Assembly (NCBI RefSeq): GCF_041146795.1 | Contig: NC_135187.1 | Coordinates: forward strand, 3,855,556 to 3,919,555 | Source of the DNA: Maylandia zebra | Lineage: Eukaryota; Chordata; Actinopteri; Cichliformes; Cichlidae | DNA: 64,000 bases | Direction: 5' to 3' | In this document: piece after piece, positions 1 through 28,100 of the stretch | How the letters are laid out: the number at the start of each line of letters is the position of its first letter | Numbering within the stretch: the first letter of the stretch is position 1 | Made by a program: the position numbers and the translations under genes | Notes under the pieces: generated by a model | Databases searched by the model: none | What the model saw: the letters and a program-made list of their open reading frames with translations, nothing else | What the model was told of the DNA's origin: nothing

Positions 1-2625
1 ACCTGGTGAGTTTAAAGTTTGTGTTTCTTAGTGTTTGATGTCAGTCATTTCTATCAACCCACCTAAAGTAGTGAACAAGGGAAAAAGAGCAGCTTTTAAA
101 TCAGTATCAAGGCTGTGCATTCTCCCATTAGCCTGAAGGTATTAAAAAAAACCATGACACTTGTTCACCAATCATGTGCTCTATGGTGTCTTCATATTAC
201 CACATACTATAGGCAATATTTCTAAAATGTAAAGGGGAAGTGCCTTAAACCTGCACTCTTTCTAATGACCAGTGGGGGGCGGAGCCAGTCGCTGCAAATT
301 GCTGGCCCTCACGTAGCCTGGTTTTGTCCTGTTTTTCCTTCCCACTGTTGCCAAGTGTTTGTACATAGGGTGTCGTCTAATTGTTGGGGCTTTCTCTGCA
401 TTATTGTAGGGTCTTTGCCTTACGCTACAAAGCACCTCGAGGTGACTGTTGTGATTTGGTGCTATATAAATTAAATTAAGTTAAATTAAATTTCATATTT
501 TATAAAAGTCTATAAGAAAACGACTGTAGTTGTCACTTCATTATGATCCCATGAAACTCTCGCAGTGTGTTTATTGACTAGAACATGTTGTATGGTTCAG
601 AGAAAAATGGACATGTGCACACGGTGTCCTACAGGGCTCGGCCACCGTAGCTACCTGTGTGCATGCCGTGTATTTTATCAGGCAGATGTCTCTAAACAGT
701 TAAGATGGAGATAACATTAATCTCAGATCATTGCTTGAAAATATGAATTAACAAATAAATTAATGTTATTTGTTCATTCATATTAACAAAGATACAAACG
801 AACTTAGAGCTGTCATCAAGAAATTAGATTTGAGGTAAGCTAAAAAGACCTGAGACAGTTAATCAGAACGCCGTCTGGTCTAAAAACCTCTGATTTGTGT
901 CTCTGTCTTCTTCCTCTCATCTTCAGCTGTCTGTGGGACCTGGAGACCGGCAAGCTGAAGGTCAACTTCACCAACCACATTGGGGACTGCATGTCGCTGG
1001 CTCTCTCCCCCGACATGAACACCTTCATCTCTGGAGCCTGTGACTCTCTGGCCAAGCTGTGGGATCTGAGGGAAGGCGCCTGCAAGCAGACTTTCTCCGG
1101 ACACACCAGCGACATTAACGCCATTGCTGTGAGGATATCCCAGAAACTCACGACACACACACACAAATCACACTATTTCTAGTCTATAGGGGGACAGTTG
1201 TGGTCTGAAGGCTGCCTTAGCAAAACTATTTCCTCTTGGTTTAAAACTCAAATGCTTCTTCTCGTCCCACTTGTAGTTCTTCCAAAGTGGTAATGCCATC
1301 ATCACAGGCTCCGATGACTGCCAATGCAAGATGTACGACCTGCGCGCCGACCAGGAGGTGATTAGCTACCAGGACGCCAGCCTGAACGCCGGGGTCACAT
1401 CTCTGGCTCTCTCCAGCTCAGGCCGCCTTATCTTTGCAGGTTACGATGACTTCAACTGCCACATCTGGGACTCACTGAAGGGAGAGAAAGTCGGTGAGCA
1501 CAGTTTATTCAAAATTACTTAAATTTAAATATGTATATCTTGTGGATGGATGGATATCTTAATTTATAGACTTTTAAAAGGGAGCATAGGGAGTGACGTT
1601 TTCATTAACGTTGGTGCTCTTCCACATGTCACCTGTAGATGGTGCTGATGCACTATTTTTATGATCTCTTTGCTTCCAACGGAACAGTTCATTAATTTTT
1701 TTTCAAAAATGAATATTTTATTTCTTAAAAAAGAAAATACATTTATTTCCTTTGCTGTTTCCAATTCGTCTCCTAAATTTTTTCATTTACTCTCTTTCCT
1801 TGCCGTCATTTTTTTTCCTTCCCTTGCTTCCTCTCTTCCCGATGCTGTTTTCCCCTCTTTTTTCTTTTCCTTTCCTTTAATTAATCATTTCCACCATTTT
1901 CCCTTTGCTCTTTCTCCTTGTTCCCTTTCTTCTCTGCCATTCTTTTTCTATTTTTCTATTTTTGGTGTTGTTCTGACATGTTGTTCCATTTTGCTGTTTG
2001 CTTACACTCCACTCTACTTTCTACAGTCACTTCATGTTATTCCCTTTTTTCCCCAATGTTCTTTCTTCTCGTCTTTAATTCTCCTTCCTTTATGTGCTTC
2101 ACTCGCTCATCTTTTTCCTTTACTTCCCCTCTTTTCTTGTCTGCTTCCCACTCTTTTCTTTTCCATGTCCTCTCCTTGAATTTCTTCTTTTTCTTTCGTC
2201 ACTTTCATATGATTTTTTCCCCTCCCTGATTTTTTTGGCCATTTGCTCTTCTTTGCTTTCCTCATATACTTTGTTCTTGTGATGTCTTATTTTTGTTCCA
2301 CACTTTCTCCTCTGTTTGTACTTTCCACTCTTTTTGTTTTTCATTGACTCATCTTGTGCCTTCTGAGCATCTTTTTTCCTTTTCTTTACTCTCCTTTTAA
2401 TTTCTCTGTCATAATTACTTTTATTCACTCATCTCCATTGCTTACAACCATGACCTCTTACTTTTCCTTCACTCCTTCTGCACTCTTTCATGTCTTTTAT
2501 CTTGTTGTACAACACCAGGCGTGCTCTCCGGTCATGACAACAGGGTGAGCTGCACCGGCGTCCCTGATGACGGTATGGGCGTCTGCACAGGATCCTGGGA
2601 CAGCTTCCTCAAACTGTGGAACTGA
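1..2625 (+). CDS. gnb3: G protein subunit beta 3, 3' half (partial)
   Basis: Coding exons are 1-5 (end of an exon cut by the window edge), 927-1128, 1277-1493 and 2519-2625 (TGA 2623-2625). Phases join exactly and give 176 codons plus stop, which is residues 165-340 of a 340-aa Gbeta. The product is the beta subunit of heterotrimeric G proteins, a seven-blade WD40 propeller at the inner membrane; blades 4-7 are here. Visible WD repeats end in LWD, KLWD, MYD, HIWD and KLWN. Galpha/effector contact residues D186, M188, D228, N230, D246 and W332 are kept. Choice of GNB3 over GNB1/2/4 rests on GDCMSLA..FISGACD and [18 protein letters not shown], which resemble GNB3, and on linkage to tpi1 and eno2. 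Residue 167 is Cys where the family has Ala. In vertebrates GNB3 acts in cone and ON-bipolar phototransduction. Whether this is the a or b teleost duplicate cannot be told. Confidence 0.93.
6..926 (+). other. gnb3 intron
   Basis: Intron with donor GTGAGT at 6 and acceptor CTTCAG ending at 926. Apart from the dispersed repeat at 264-490 I see no exon or structured element in it. Confidence 0.85.
264..490 (+). repeat. Dispersed teleost retroposon copy, plus orientation
   Basis: The stretch runs from a GC-richer head through a segment (about 340-450) into a tail of the form GCTATATAAATTAAATTAA at 460-490. A reverse-oriented relative lies at 41215-41420 and shares the 'AAAGC(A/G)CCT(C/T)GAGG' core and the TATAAA-type tail. 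This kind of sequence is very common in percomorph genomes, ending in AAATTGAATT-like repeats. It looks like a SINE or the 3' end of a LINE; the family name is not assigned. Confidence 0.65.
1774..2480 (+). repeat. Pyrimidine-rich (C/T) tract in last gnb3 intron
   Basis: About 700 bases are overwhelmingly T and C, with only scattered purines and no clean short repeat unit. It sits just upstream of the terminal gnb3 exon (acceptor at 2518) and accounts for several long open frames on both strands, which are rich in Ser, Phe and Leu on the plus strand and Lys, Arg and Glu on the minus strand, as expected of low complexity. It is equivalent to an extended polypyrimidine/polypurine duplex. Confidence 0.85.
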
Positions 2626-3006
2626 GGCGTCCCTGCAGAGAATAACGCCAGGAGACGAAGAAGAAACGGAGCAGGATGAGAGGAGAGGAAAATAGTGGCA
2701 GAGAAGTGAGGCTGGAGATTTGGTGCAGATATTTGACCTTCCTCTCTTTCTTTTTCCCGCTCTGCTTCTTCCTCATACATGTATGCAAATTTTAAAAGGT
2801 TGCGAATGAGTCATATTGTGCAAATGGCATCAGTTAAACAATGCACGATGCATCCCACTGCATGTACAAGAAAGCTTTACTGTGGATTTATTTGCTGAAA
2901 AAAGTAAATCTTAAAAAAAATAGATTATTAATCAAAACGGAGCGGAAAATAAGCTCTTATTGAAAATGATAAAAATCTCTAGATTTTCTGAAAATAACTG
3001 AATAAA
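2626..3006 (+). terminator. gnb3 3' UTR and poly(A) signal
   Basis: AATAAA at 3001-3006 lies 376 bases after the stop codon. A second AATAAA at 3502-3507 could be an alternative distal site. Which is used cannot be decided from sequence alone. Confidence 0.55.
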
Positions 3007-5939
3007 GAACAGTAAATAATGAAAATATGAAGATAGAGCTACAGATTTATTTTTATTGTCTTCGAGGTCTTTGACCTTTTAAAAGAGCACTGCAATCATC
3101 TAGAAGAAAAAGACTGACATGTATATTTATTTATATTTTATAGATTAACACATTAGAAATGTCTATGTACAGAGTCTCTTTGTTGTATCTGATCTGTTTG
3201 CTTTTTTGGCTGCACATATTCTGAGTGTGTATTTGTATGGTTGAGCTGCTTTCTCGGGTCCCATATTACCACCAGCTGACTTTGATCCAAGATGGCTGCT
3301 TTCCCCACTTCACAGGTAAAAAAAAACACTGATGGGCTCGTGGATGATGGTTTGAAGGTGGAACCTGGCTGTGAGAGTGGCTGTAAAACACTCCTGTAAG
3401 CTTTCTTTACTCCTCTGGCTTCAGCTGCATTTTGTTGTACTTTTAAACTTGAGCAGTTCCTCTGTACAAAAAAATACAAGATTTCTGTTGGAAATCTTTC
3501 TAATAAACATAGAATTCTGCATTAAGACTATGTCAGAGTCTTTTTGTTTCAATGACAAGGTCTGACCTTTAGTTATGAGGGTTAGTTTTAATTTCTTACA
3601 TTAACATGCACATACAGTCCTCCAGAATCTAGACTGGTCCCTGCAGCTGTTGCTCTCATCATCAGAGGGCAAAAATGCCTGGAGCGGAATCTCATTAGAG
3701 GTCAGCACACCTCAGTAATGTGAGTCATACCTGCAAACAGCAGCAGGGTAGACACAGAGATGCTGGTGCAGAAATGAAGCTCTACAGTGAACGAGGAGGT
3801 TTGAATTGTCTCCAGACAAAGTGCTGATGTTCTGCATCACATGTACTGGAATCAGAAAATAAGTTAAAGTATGTAACACTGATTTAAACAGAACTTTTCA
3901 CTGATAAAAACTGCAAAGTGCTTCACAAAAACACAAGAAAAACACAAGTAGATTCATAACATAAAACATCAAATTAATTACAAGCTTGTAAAAGAGTCAG
4001 TGGAGTCTCTACAGCACAAAGACAATTTCTCAACTTTGACAGTGAAGCCAACGGCGACTTTTGACCTGATGACCTGTAAGCTCAATGAGGTTCCTCACGG
4101 TGACAGACATACCGAGGGAGTTTGACCATGTAGGACTGATAGGTTTGTAGCATAAACCTATTCGCTGGAACGTTAAGGACAATTTAATTACACAGCAAAG
4201 CAAGACACGAGTAGGCAAAGTTCTTTATGTTTCTCATGCACGGGAGAGAAGTGAACAAACGCCGTCCCTTCGCTTGACCCCAGTTGCTCTCATCTGCTCC
4301 CCCGTAACACTGCTCTTTTATTGAGGTTACATGAATATGCATAGGTGCATTAGCATACGATGTATACATACACACAAAGAGTACCTTGCCTGTGCGTTGT
4401 GTAAGTGTGTGTGTGTGTGTGGGGGGGGGTCAGTGTGTGACCCCATAAAGACTTCCCTAAACCTGCTGGTCTGGAAGTCCAGCAGTTCATCTAAACAAAA
4501 GGCACTTAGACTAAAACTGACATATACGTTTATCCTACCATAAAACAATAAGAGAAGGTACGACCTCTCCCATGCTCCCAGGATGTGGGTGTGAATGCCA
4601 GAACACTCTGGAATGCACACAAAGCCTTTGCAGACTATTAAGGATCACACATCCTATCACTACACAATCGATTATACACCTCTAAGCATATATGGTTAAA
4701 TATTTCTAAGCATAAATGACAATCAACAATATAAACCTAACAAGGACCCTAAAAGGAAAAACTAAAACTTTAAAGTAAATTCTAAAATGTACAGTCAACC
4801 AATGAAGACAACGACCTGATGGATGGATGATCATGATGAAGGCCACAGGCCGAAACAGCCTTGGTCAAATAATAAAGCTGTTCTTTATACTATAAGTGTT
4901 GCTGGAGCTTCAGACCCTTGTTCTTCTCTATGCACTTTGGGCGTCATTGAAGTTGTTCCAGAAAACCTCCATTCTCTTTCAGAAAATCAATGAAGAGAAG
5001 CTAAATTAAAAAAAATATATATATCATTCAAAAAGTTTAAAAAGCTCACAAAAAGACCACTGCTCACATTACTAAGAAGGTCCTGAGTTCAACTCGCCAT
5101 CAGGCCAGGGTCTTTCAGTGTGAAGTTTGTGTGGGAACTCTCTGAGTACTCTGACTTCCTCCCATAGACCAAAGACTATTAGTGGGATTAGGCTAACTGG
5201 TCATTCTAAATTGCCCATAGGTGGGAATGTGAGTGTGAATGGTTGTCTGTCTCTATGTGTTAGCCCTGCCACAGACTGGCGACCTGTCCGGGGTGTATCC
5301 CGCCTCTCCCTGAATTGGACAAGCAGAAGAGAATGGATGGATTTAAGTTATTTAACAAACATAAACGTCATGTAAGGTACGAGTTTTCTGAATAGTCAAA
5401 AGTTTGGTACATAAAGGTACAATTTAGCAAAATGTATAATTTAGACAGAATATAATGTTACAGTAATGACTTGCTTGTGATTTTATGGTATTTTTGGCAT
5501 GATTTTCACAATAAAAACATCCAATTTTTACATATTATGATTGTAAATTTGGAAAATATATTTTCAAGGTATTATAATTACTGTGAACTGAATCAATTAA
5601 ATATTACTGACCAAAGTAAAATATTGATAACTTTAAAGGAGGTCTGATTATTCCAAGTTCCATCCATTTAAATCCTGTGTAAACGGTTTATTTTACATGA
5701 TCATCATGCCCAAAGTGATTCACAATAACAATATTACTGAAAATATAAATAACAATAAAATTGTTATATTGTCAACACTCATGTTTGACTTTGTGTCTTT
5801 TGTCTCTTTTTATTGGAAAAAATAAAACTGAAAGTAGAGACAACCAGAGAACAGAAACAACGAACAAAAAATGCCACGAGAAGCTTAATGCAAAATCTTA
5901 ACATTTCTGAGCGGTTTCCATGAGAATACCCCGTGAATG
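3007..5939. other. gnb3-tpi1 intergenic region
   Basis: No convincing exon on either strand. It contains a short (GT)n plus G-run near 4402-4430, a dispersed repeat at 5045-5345, and otherwise AT-rich unique sequence. All open frames are short and have no recognisable protein family features. Confidence 0.6.
5045..5345 (+). repeat. Abundant teleost dispersed repeat
   Basis: It contains the recognisable series 'GGTCCTGAGTTCAACTC', 'TTCCTCCCATAGACCAAAGA', 'CTAAATTGCCC', 'GACTGGCGACCTGTCC' and ends in 'GAATGGATGGAT'. This arrangement is a very common interspersed repeat in teleosts. A degraded copy in the opposite orientation is at 34350-34515. The autonomous partner and class are not determined here. 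Confidence 0.75.
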
Positions 5940-11154
<5,215 letters not shown>

Positions 11155-11570
11155 CAAATGCACAACTACTACAGCAGGATCGATGGAAAACACCCTGCCC
11201 TTTAGATCTGCACCGTGTATCACCTTGTTTCTGCAAACTGGGCTGACTGATCCAGTTAAACCAGAGGAGGTTGTTGAATATTTAAACTACTAAATACCTT
11301 TAAGAAAAGATGTTTTTCACTCCATTCTTTATTTTCCTGACTTCAATAAATAAGGAAACTTTAGATAATTAAGATTAAAAACTGGAAATCCACTGAGGCA
11401 TGTGATTCATGTGATCCATGTAAAGTTTCCTTTTAAATTCTTTATTTGCTGCTAAACTGAGGTGAACTTAGAGAATCAGGGGATCGGTCAGCCCAGGCTG
11501 CTTCATGTGTTTGACTTTATGTGTCTCACCTAACTGCACTAACTGATACTTTAGGTCTTTAACAAATAAA
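11155..11570 (+). terminator. tpi1 3' UTR with two candidate poly(A) signals
   Basis: AATAAA occurs at 11345-11350 and at 11565-11570, 190 and 410 bases after the stop. Either could end the transcript; usage is not resolved. Confidence 0.6.
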
Positions 11571-13110
11571 GTTTCAGACAGAATTTACTTGAAATGATAA
11601 AACAAAGATGTCTGCAGGTACTGAGCTGTGAGGAGTTGTGGTTTAACACTGACTGAAGAAATCAGGGAAATAAATGATGCAAGAAGTAAAAAGACAAAAT
11701 AAATAAATGTGGAAAAAGTGTATTTTATTTTGTGGTTTACTGTCCTTTTCAAATGCTTTTAAAGAAACCTAAATGTGACTTATGAGCAGTTAAAACAAGT
11801 TAAAGCATTTTTCCTTTGCATTTATATTTTTTTAGAATAATATTTGATTAGTATAGAATCCTTGAAACTAGTACTTCATAAAAGGTTTTTTTAAAGGGTC
11901 ATATTGCGTTTTTGTTCTTCTTTTTTAACTCATCATGTCAGACACAAACGTTTTCACTGTTGGCTCTATCACGAGTTCACAACAGAGCTGGCTCCGTTAT
12001 CATCACAGGAAATCGCTCTGCTTTCTGGGTCTGTGCTGACCGATGTCATATCTGATCAAATACATGTGTTGGTTGACAAGTTGATTGAGTCTGTTTAGTC
12101 ACATGTATTGCTGCCCAGGCTGTTTTTAATCATTTAAAACTGGTTTTCTTCATAAATCCTCTTGATTTAATACATGTTTTAGAAAATGTAAAAAACAATT
12201 TTAATCTGGTAAATAGCTTCAGTTCACTTAAATAAAATTTTTCCCCCCGTCTGCTCAGATTGAGCTCAGCAGGTCATCCTGAACATGTCAACGTGCAATA
12301 AGTTGCTGCCATGTGATTTGCTCATTAGATATTTGTGTTAACACGCAGCTGAACTGATGTACCTAATGAAATGGCCAGAGATCGTAGCTGTTCCATCAGG
12401 TGACATTGTTTCCATCCTCTCAGTGATTCCTCTGAATGGAGGCACTGCCCTCCAGGAGCTCCCTTCATGACTCCATGATAGCAGTCGTCACCAGAGGATA
12501 AAGCTGAGCTCTCAGAAGAAACGTGGACGGACTGGAGCAACAAAATAATGGCTGAACACCGTTGGTCCTTCAGTCACATGTTAATGGTACAATTTTAATT
12601 TCATGGAAAAAAAGTCTCCTGTATTGTCGAAGGTATATTGATTATAAGTTCCCCAAGCAGATGCTATAGTTTTAAGCCAGTTTGCAGTTTTAAATATTAT
12701 CACATCAAATAGCAAAATACATAACTTACTGAACTAAACTGGGACCTAAAAACCAGAAGATCAGTAGGAGCTCATATTCATCACAATTCACAGCTTTTGC
12801 GAGTATATCACCAAATGTGATCTTGATCTTCACAGTTTGAGTGATGACCCGTTAGTGATCAATGTGTGCAGGTTTGACTGCATTGCTCACATGCTTACTG
12901 TAAAATAAGCGGTGAATTGTGTGAATTGTGGACTGAGGGAAAACAGATGCCTCACCCTGGCAGAGCTCGTTGGCTGTTGAGCTGAACAAGTTGTAAAAAA
13001 TACAAAAAACCTCCACATGTTCATATTCTGACATTTCACTGAAAAAAAGATTCAGACACAAAACGACAAAACTCCTTCAGCTGTGTTTGAAATTGTAAAT
13101 TACCATCTTT
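11571..13110. other. tpi1-eno2 tail-to-tail intergenic region
   Basis: No exon, RNA gene or recognised transposon on either strand. It separates the 3' ends of two converging glycolytic genes. Confidence 0.6.
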
Positions 13111-13994
13111 TTTATTTCACATATTTTCACATTATTTTCAATGACAAGCGTTCTCTTTAAGTGTTTTTTTTTCTTTCTTCTTTTTTTGATCACAGCTATT
13201 CTAAAGACATTCAGGAGGAACCGAAGGAACAAAGGGACTCGGGGTTCATATATTCTATCTTCTTTTTCTCTGAGAAAGAGGCAGGATCTCAAGCATGGAC
13301 AAAGGACAAATAATCAGAATCACGTCTGGGCGAGAAGAAAAGGGAGCAACTGGAACCGAGAGACAGACACGACAAGAAGAACAAGGAGACGAAAATAGAG
13401 AGAAAGAAGAGGACAGAAGTGGGAGGAGTGCAGGTACTCGAGTGTCCAGGTAAGAGTGTGACATAGCAGAGTGTGTAAGTGTTCAGGTGTTTACAGTGTG
13501 TAGTTATTAGCCTCACTCCATCCCTGAAACTGCTGCTTTCCTTACAAATGCATCGTTCTCTGTCAGTTGCGAGCATTAGTCTTCATGGTTTTCTGATATC
13601 TTTACTCATTATTTTCTCTGTGTTTACAATGTTAATCTTTATTTTTGCAGGTCTGTCCTCTGGCTGTACATAAACTACTCCTTTAAAACTACAGTAACAG
13701 TGCATGTCTGGCTTATAAATATTCAGATTTTATGTTATTCCCCTGCATGTGCGTTACACGTGTTGCATCTGCTCACTGTGTGTGTGTGTGAGTGTGTGTG
13801 TGTGTGCATACAGTTTCATCTCCCTACCTTTAAGTTCAGTGCATAATTTATTTATTTAGTTATTTTTAGCTATTTTCTTTTGCTTATCTGTAATCTGTCC
13901 TTATACATGGCTCGTTCCTTGTGTGTGTGTGTGTGTGTGTGTATGTGTGTGTGTGTGTGTGTGTGTGTCATTGCAAGTCATTCGTCAGTCAGTT
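13111..13994 (-). terminator. eno2 3' UTR region and poly(A) signals
   Basis: On the minus strand, AATAAA occurs at 13851-13856/13847-13852 (about 140 bases after the stop) and at 13111-13116 (about 880 bases after). The longer option would be comparable to mammalian ENO2 mRNAs. A GT microsatellite at 13920-13968 lies inside it directly after the stop codon. Confidence 0.5.
13920..13968. repeat. (GT)n microsatellite in eno2 3' UTR
   Basis: Nearly uninterrupted GT dinucleotides with one TA interruption; read as (CA)n in the eno2 transcript. A shorter GT block lies at about 13778-13806. Confidence 0.9.
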
Positions 13995-24935
<10,941 letters not shown>

Positions 24936-25091
24936 TCACCTTAACTGCACCAAGGAGATGAAACACAGAAAACTTCAGCTCCTGGATGAAAAGATCTATT
25001 TTTACAGTGAACACAAACACACGGCAGCCTGCCAGGGGAGACGGCGAGCAACATCAATGCAGAAATCAAAGCTCACTACAGAGGAGTGCAT

Positions 25092-25092
<1 letters not shown>

Positions 25093-25151
<59 letters not shown>
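25093..25151. repeat. (CT)n(CA)n compound microsatellite
   Basis: CT units (about 25095-25122) run directly into CA units (about 25123-25150). It lies about 220 bases upstream of the eno2 ATG exon, in the intron preceding it, and generates long open frames that are not genes. Confidence 0.95.
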
Positions 25152-25155
<4 letters not shown>

Positions 25156-28100
25156 GTTACTTTTCTGTTTCTGGAAGCAGCAAAAAGAAAAACTTCAGTA
25201 GGAGAGAGAGGAGTTTTAAATAATGCATCAGTTCGTCGCTGCTTTTATCCAGACTGGAATCTGCTGATTTATTCTGGTTTCGTGGTGATGTGCTATATTT
25301 TTCTCATTGTCAACAAAACTAGCGAGGCATTGATCATACAAACAAGTACTGTGAATCAAAGCCTGATAGATCTTATTTTTTCTTTCTTCACGCCGATTTC
25401 TCCCTCTCTGTTTCGCTGGCTCACAGTTTCCTTTGTTACTTTGAAAGCTCTGTTATTTTACTCCTGCACACAGCCTCCTGCAGCCAGGAATATTCTCCAC
25501 GGCACCAACAATCTGTTAATTTACTACAGAGAAAGCTCCCAACAAATGCAACATGCCTTTCAAAACATTTGCTAAATAGTACAACTCTGAGAATAGGTGC
25601 TATAATCACTGGGCTTGATCCTGTTTGAAATGTTTTAGTATCAGTTTATTCCTCACATCATGAATTTATGGCAGATGTTACATTAGAAGGTGATATATTT
25701 GTCATGTAGCTTGAGCAGAGAAGCTCCACCCACCTTCTGTTCAAACTTGCTGTTTATGGGGGGCAGCCAATCAGAGGAGAGCTTGTTTAAAGGTGAGGAG
25801 CTAAACTGGAATGAAATTAAAGGATGCACTGAGGTCCACTTTAAATCCAAAAGGATTATTTTGATCGAGGAATCATGCAAAGCTAATTTATTAGAGTCCA
25901 AGAAAAATATATAAAGTGGAAAATGTAATCAAACGAACACTGGTGCGACTGCGTACGGTATTACTTCTTTCCTTTCTTACAGTAATCTTTGAGTTTGTGT
26001 ATTTTTCTGCATCATGATATATAATGAATACTTAATGACTGTGTTTGTATAAATGCAGTTCAGACAGTAAGACCCCCAACAATTAAACACATGTATACAT
26101 TAATACATAAAAGAGATCGAAGTAAAAATGATGTTGCCTTCATAACCCTTCCGATCACTGATCTATTTAAGTTAATATACTTTGAAAACTTTGATCTCTT
26201 TCAATAAAGAAACTAGAGAAAAGGTTTTGAGCAGGGGTTTTAGCCATCAGTCTGACCTTGGCAAAGCTTTTTTAGGCTTCTACCGCTGCTGTTTACTGCT
26301 GCTTCTTGTATCCCAGGAGAGAGATCTCGGAAAATCTTTCAGTGCTAATGCAGGAAGGATGCTCCTCTGTGGGCAACCTGACACTTAAAGAAAAAACACA
26401 GCTTGACTACATGGTATTCTTCGAAATAGGCCACTGCAGCCAACACTTTTCTTCTGGTTGTTTCTGGACCTTTGTTCTGTTTAAATGCAAGAATTAAAAC
26501 ATGAAGAAAAAAAGCACGTGAACGCTAATGCTGTTTCTAAATCCATGCATGTTAAAAGTGGTTATGTGCATTAGATACAGAAGCAGTGACTGGACTATCG
26601 CTCAGAATGTGCCTATACAGTATGTTATACTGGTACAGATGCTATGTGCAATAAGCCACAAACACTCTTGGTATTTAACTTTTAATAGGTTGAAATGTTT
26701 GTTTTGTTGGTTTGTTTATTTGCTTTTTTAGTGCTTTTACTTGAATCTGAATTTAGAGGTCAACCTTCACACTGATGATTGATGCTTGTTGTCATGGTGT
26801 TTAAAAATCTGGCAATAAAGCAACAACTAAAGTAACACTAAATAGAAAAGCAGATTTTATCACCACACTGTGATGCTCAGAGATCAGCTGTGGGTTTAAC
26901 AGCCTGTTGTTGAGGTTCAAAACATATCAGCAGCTTATGGCAGACAATGGCAAGCACACTTATAATTAACATTTACATGATGTGCACTGCTTGTCATTCA
27001 TGTTGTTTGGTGTGAATAAGTTATTTATACTTCTGTAACCATCGACTGCGGGGTGACATTATCTCCTTTCCTTTCATAAAGGATGGTCTAGTGTATCCTC
27101 TGCTAAATGAGCTAATAAAGGAAGCATTAACCCTCCTTTATCAGCTGTCAGTATTACTTTTACACCTCATGGTTCGCTTTGTTTTTTATGTTAATTCCAT
27201 CTTTTCAATTTTCAAACCCATTTTCGAGCCAGTGGAGAGAAGCCAGGATTGTGGTGATGTGATACCATCTGCTAAAACCAGAAAGAAGCCGAGCTGCTGC
27301 ACTCTGAACTAGATGGAGGCGAGAGTTTTGTGACTTTTTGTGCAAACCAGAGAGAAGGAGGTTTCCTTTAGTCGAGCAAATGTTAGAATACGATTAAGAT
27401 GATTTAAATATCAGCTTTTAAAAACACAAAAGTCAAAGATGGCTCACGAAGAACCAAGAGAGCCTCTTTCACTGGCCTTTCAATCTCTCGTGTACCCTTA
27501 ACTAACTTAAAGCTTTCAAATTCTGTTTCTCAGCCAGAGAGACTGAACTCCACAGCACAAGATTAAAAATGTATTCCATCACTTTGATGTTGAATTTTTA
27601 ATTTCTGTACCACTGTGACATTATTGCCATAACCTCAAGAGCATTTGAAGCTTTCATTAATTCTATTCTCCTGCGGTGGTGTTTCCCCTCTTCCTTCTCA
27701 TTGACAGTCCAGGCACTCAGCGTTGTAACTGCAGCGATACATCAAAAAGGGGCTTTTTATGCCGTCCTCATCCCTCCGTACTGTATGAATACTTTATTGA
27801 TCTGTGAGCTAAATCTGGCTCCCAGCTAGCTTGCAGAAACCTGGCGCCGAGGCTGTCCTCTTCAGATGCACTGACAGAAATATGGAGGCTCGGAGGAAGA
27901 GCTCATCCTCATATCTCTGTACAATACATCTTTTTTGGTTACAGACGTATAGATAAGATGTGGCAACATTGTTTTAGAAGTTCAATTGAATCCCAATAAT
28001 GATAAATCAGCTCCACGTTGTATGAATGCACAACAGAGGGTATGTCACTTTAATTTTCTATCTCTGAAATATGGAAGAAGCTTCCAGACCTAAAGACCAG

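Noticed and set aside
1661-2179. 172-codon plus-strand frame
   Set aside because: It lies in the pyrimidine-rich gnb3 intron; its Ser/Phe/Leu bias is produced by base composition.
24958-25575. 205-codon plus-strand frame, the longest in the window
   Set aside because: It runs through a CT/CA microsatellite antisense to eno2, has no family features and no splice or promoter context.
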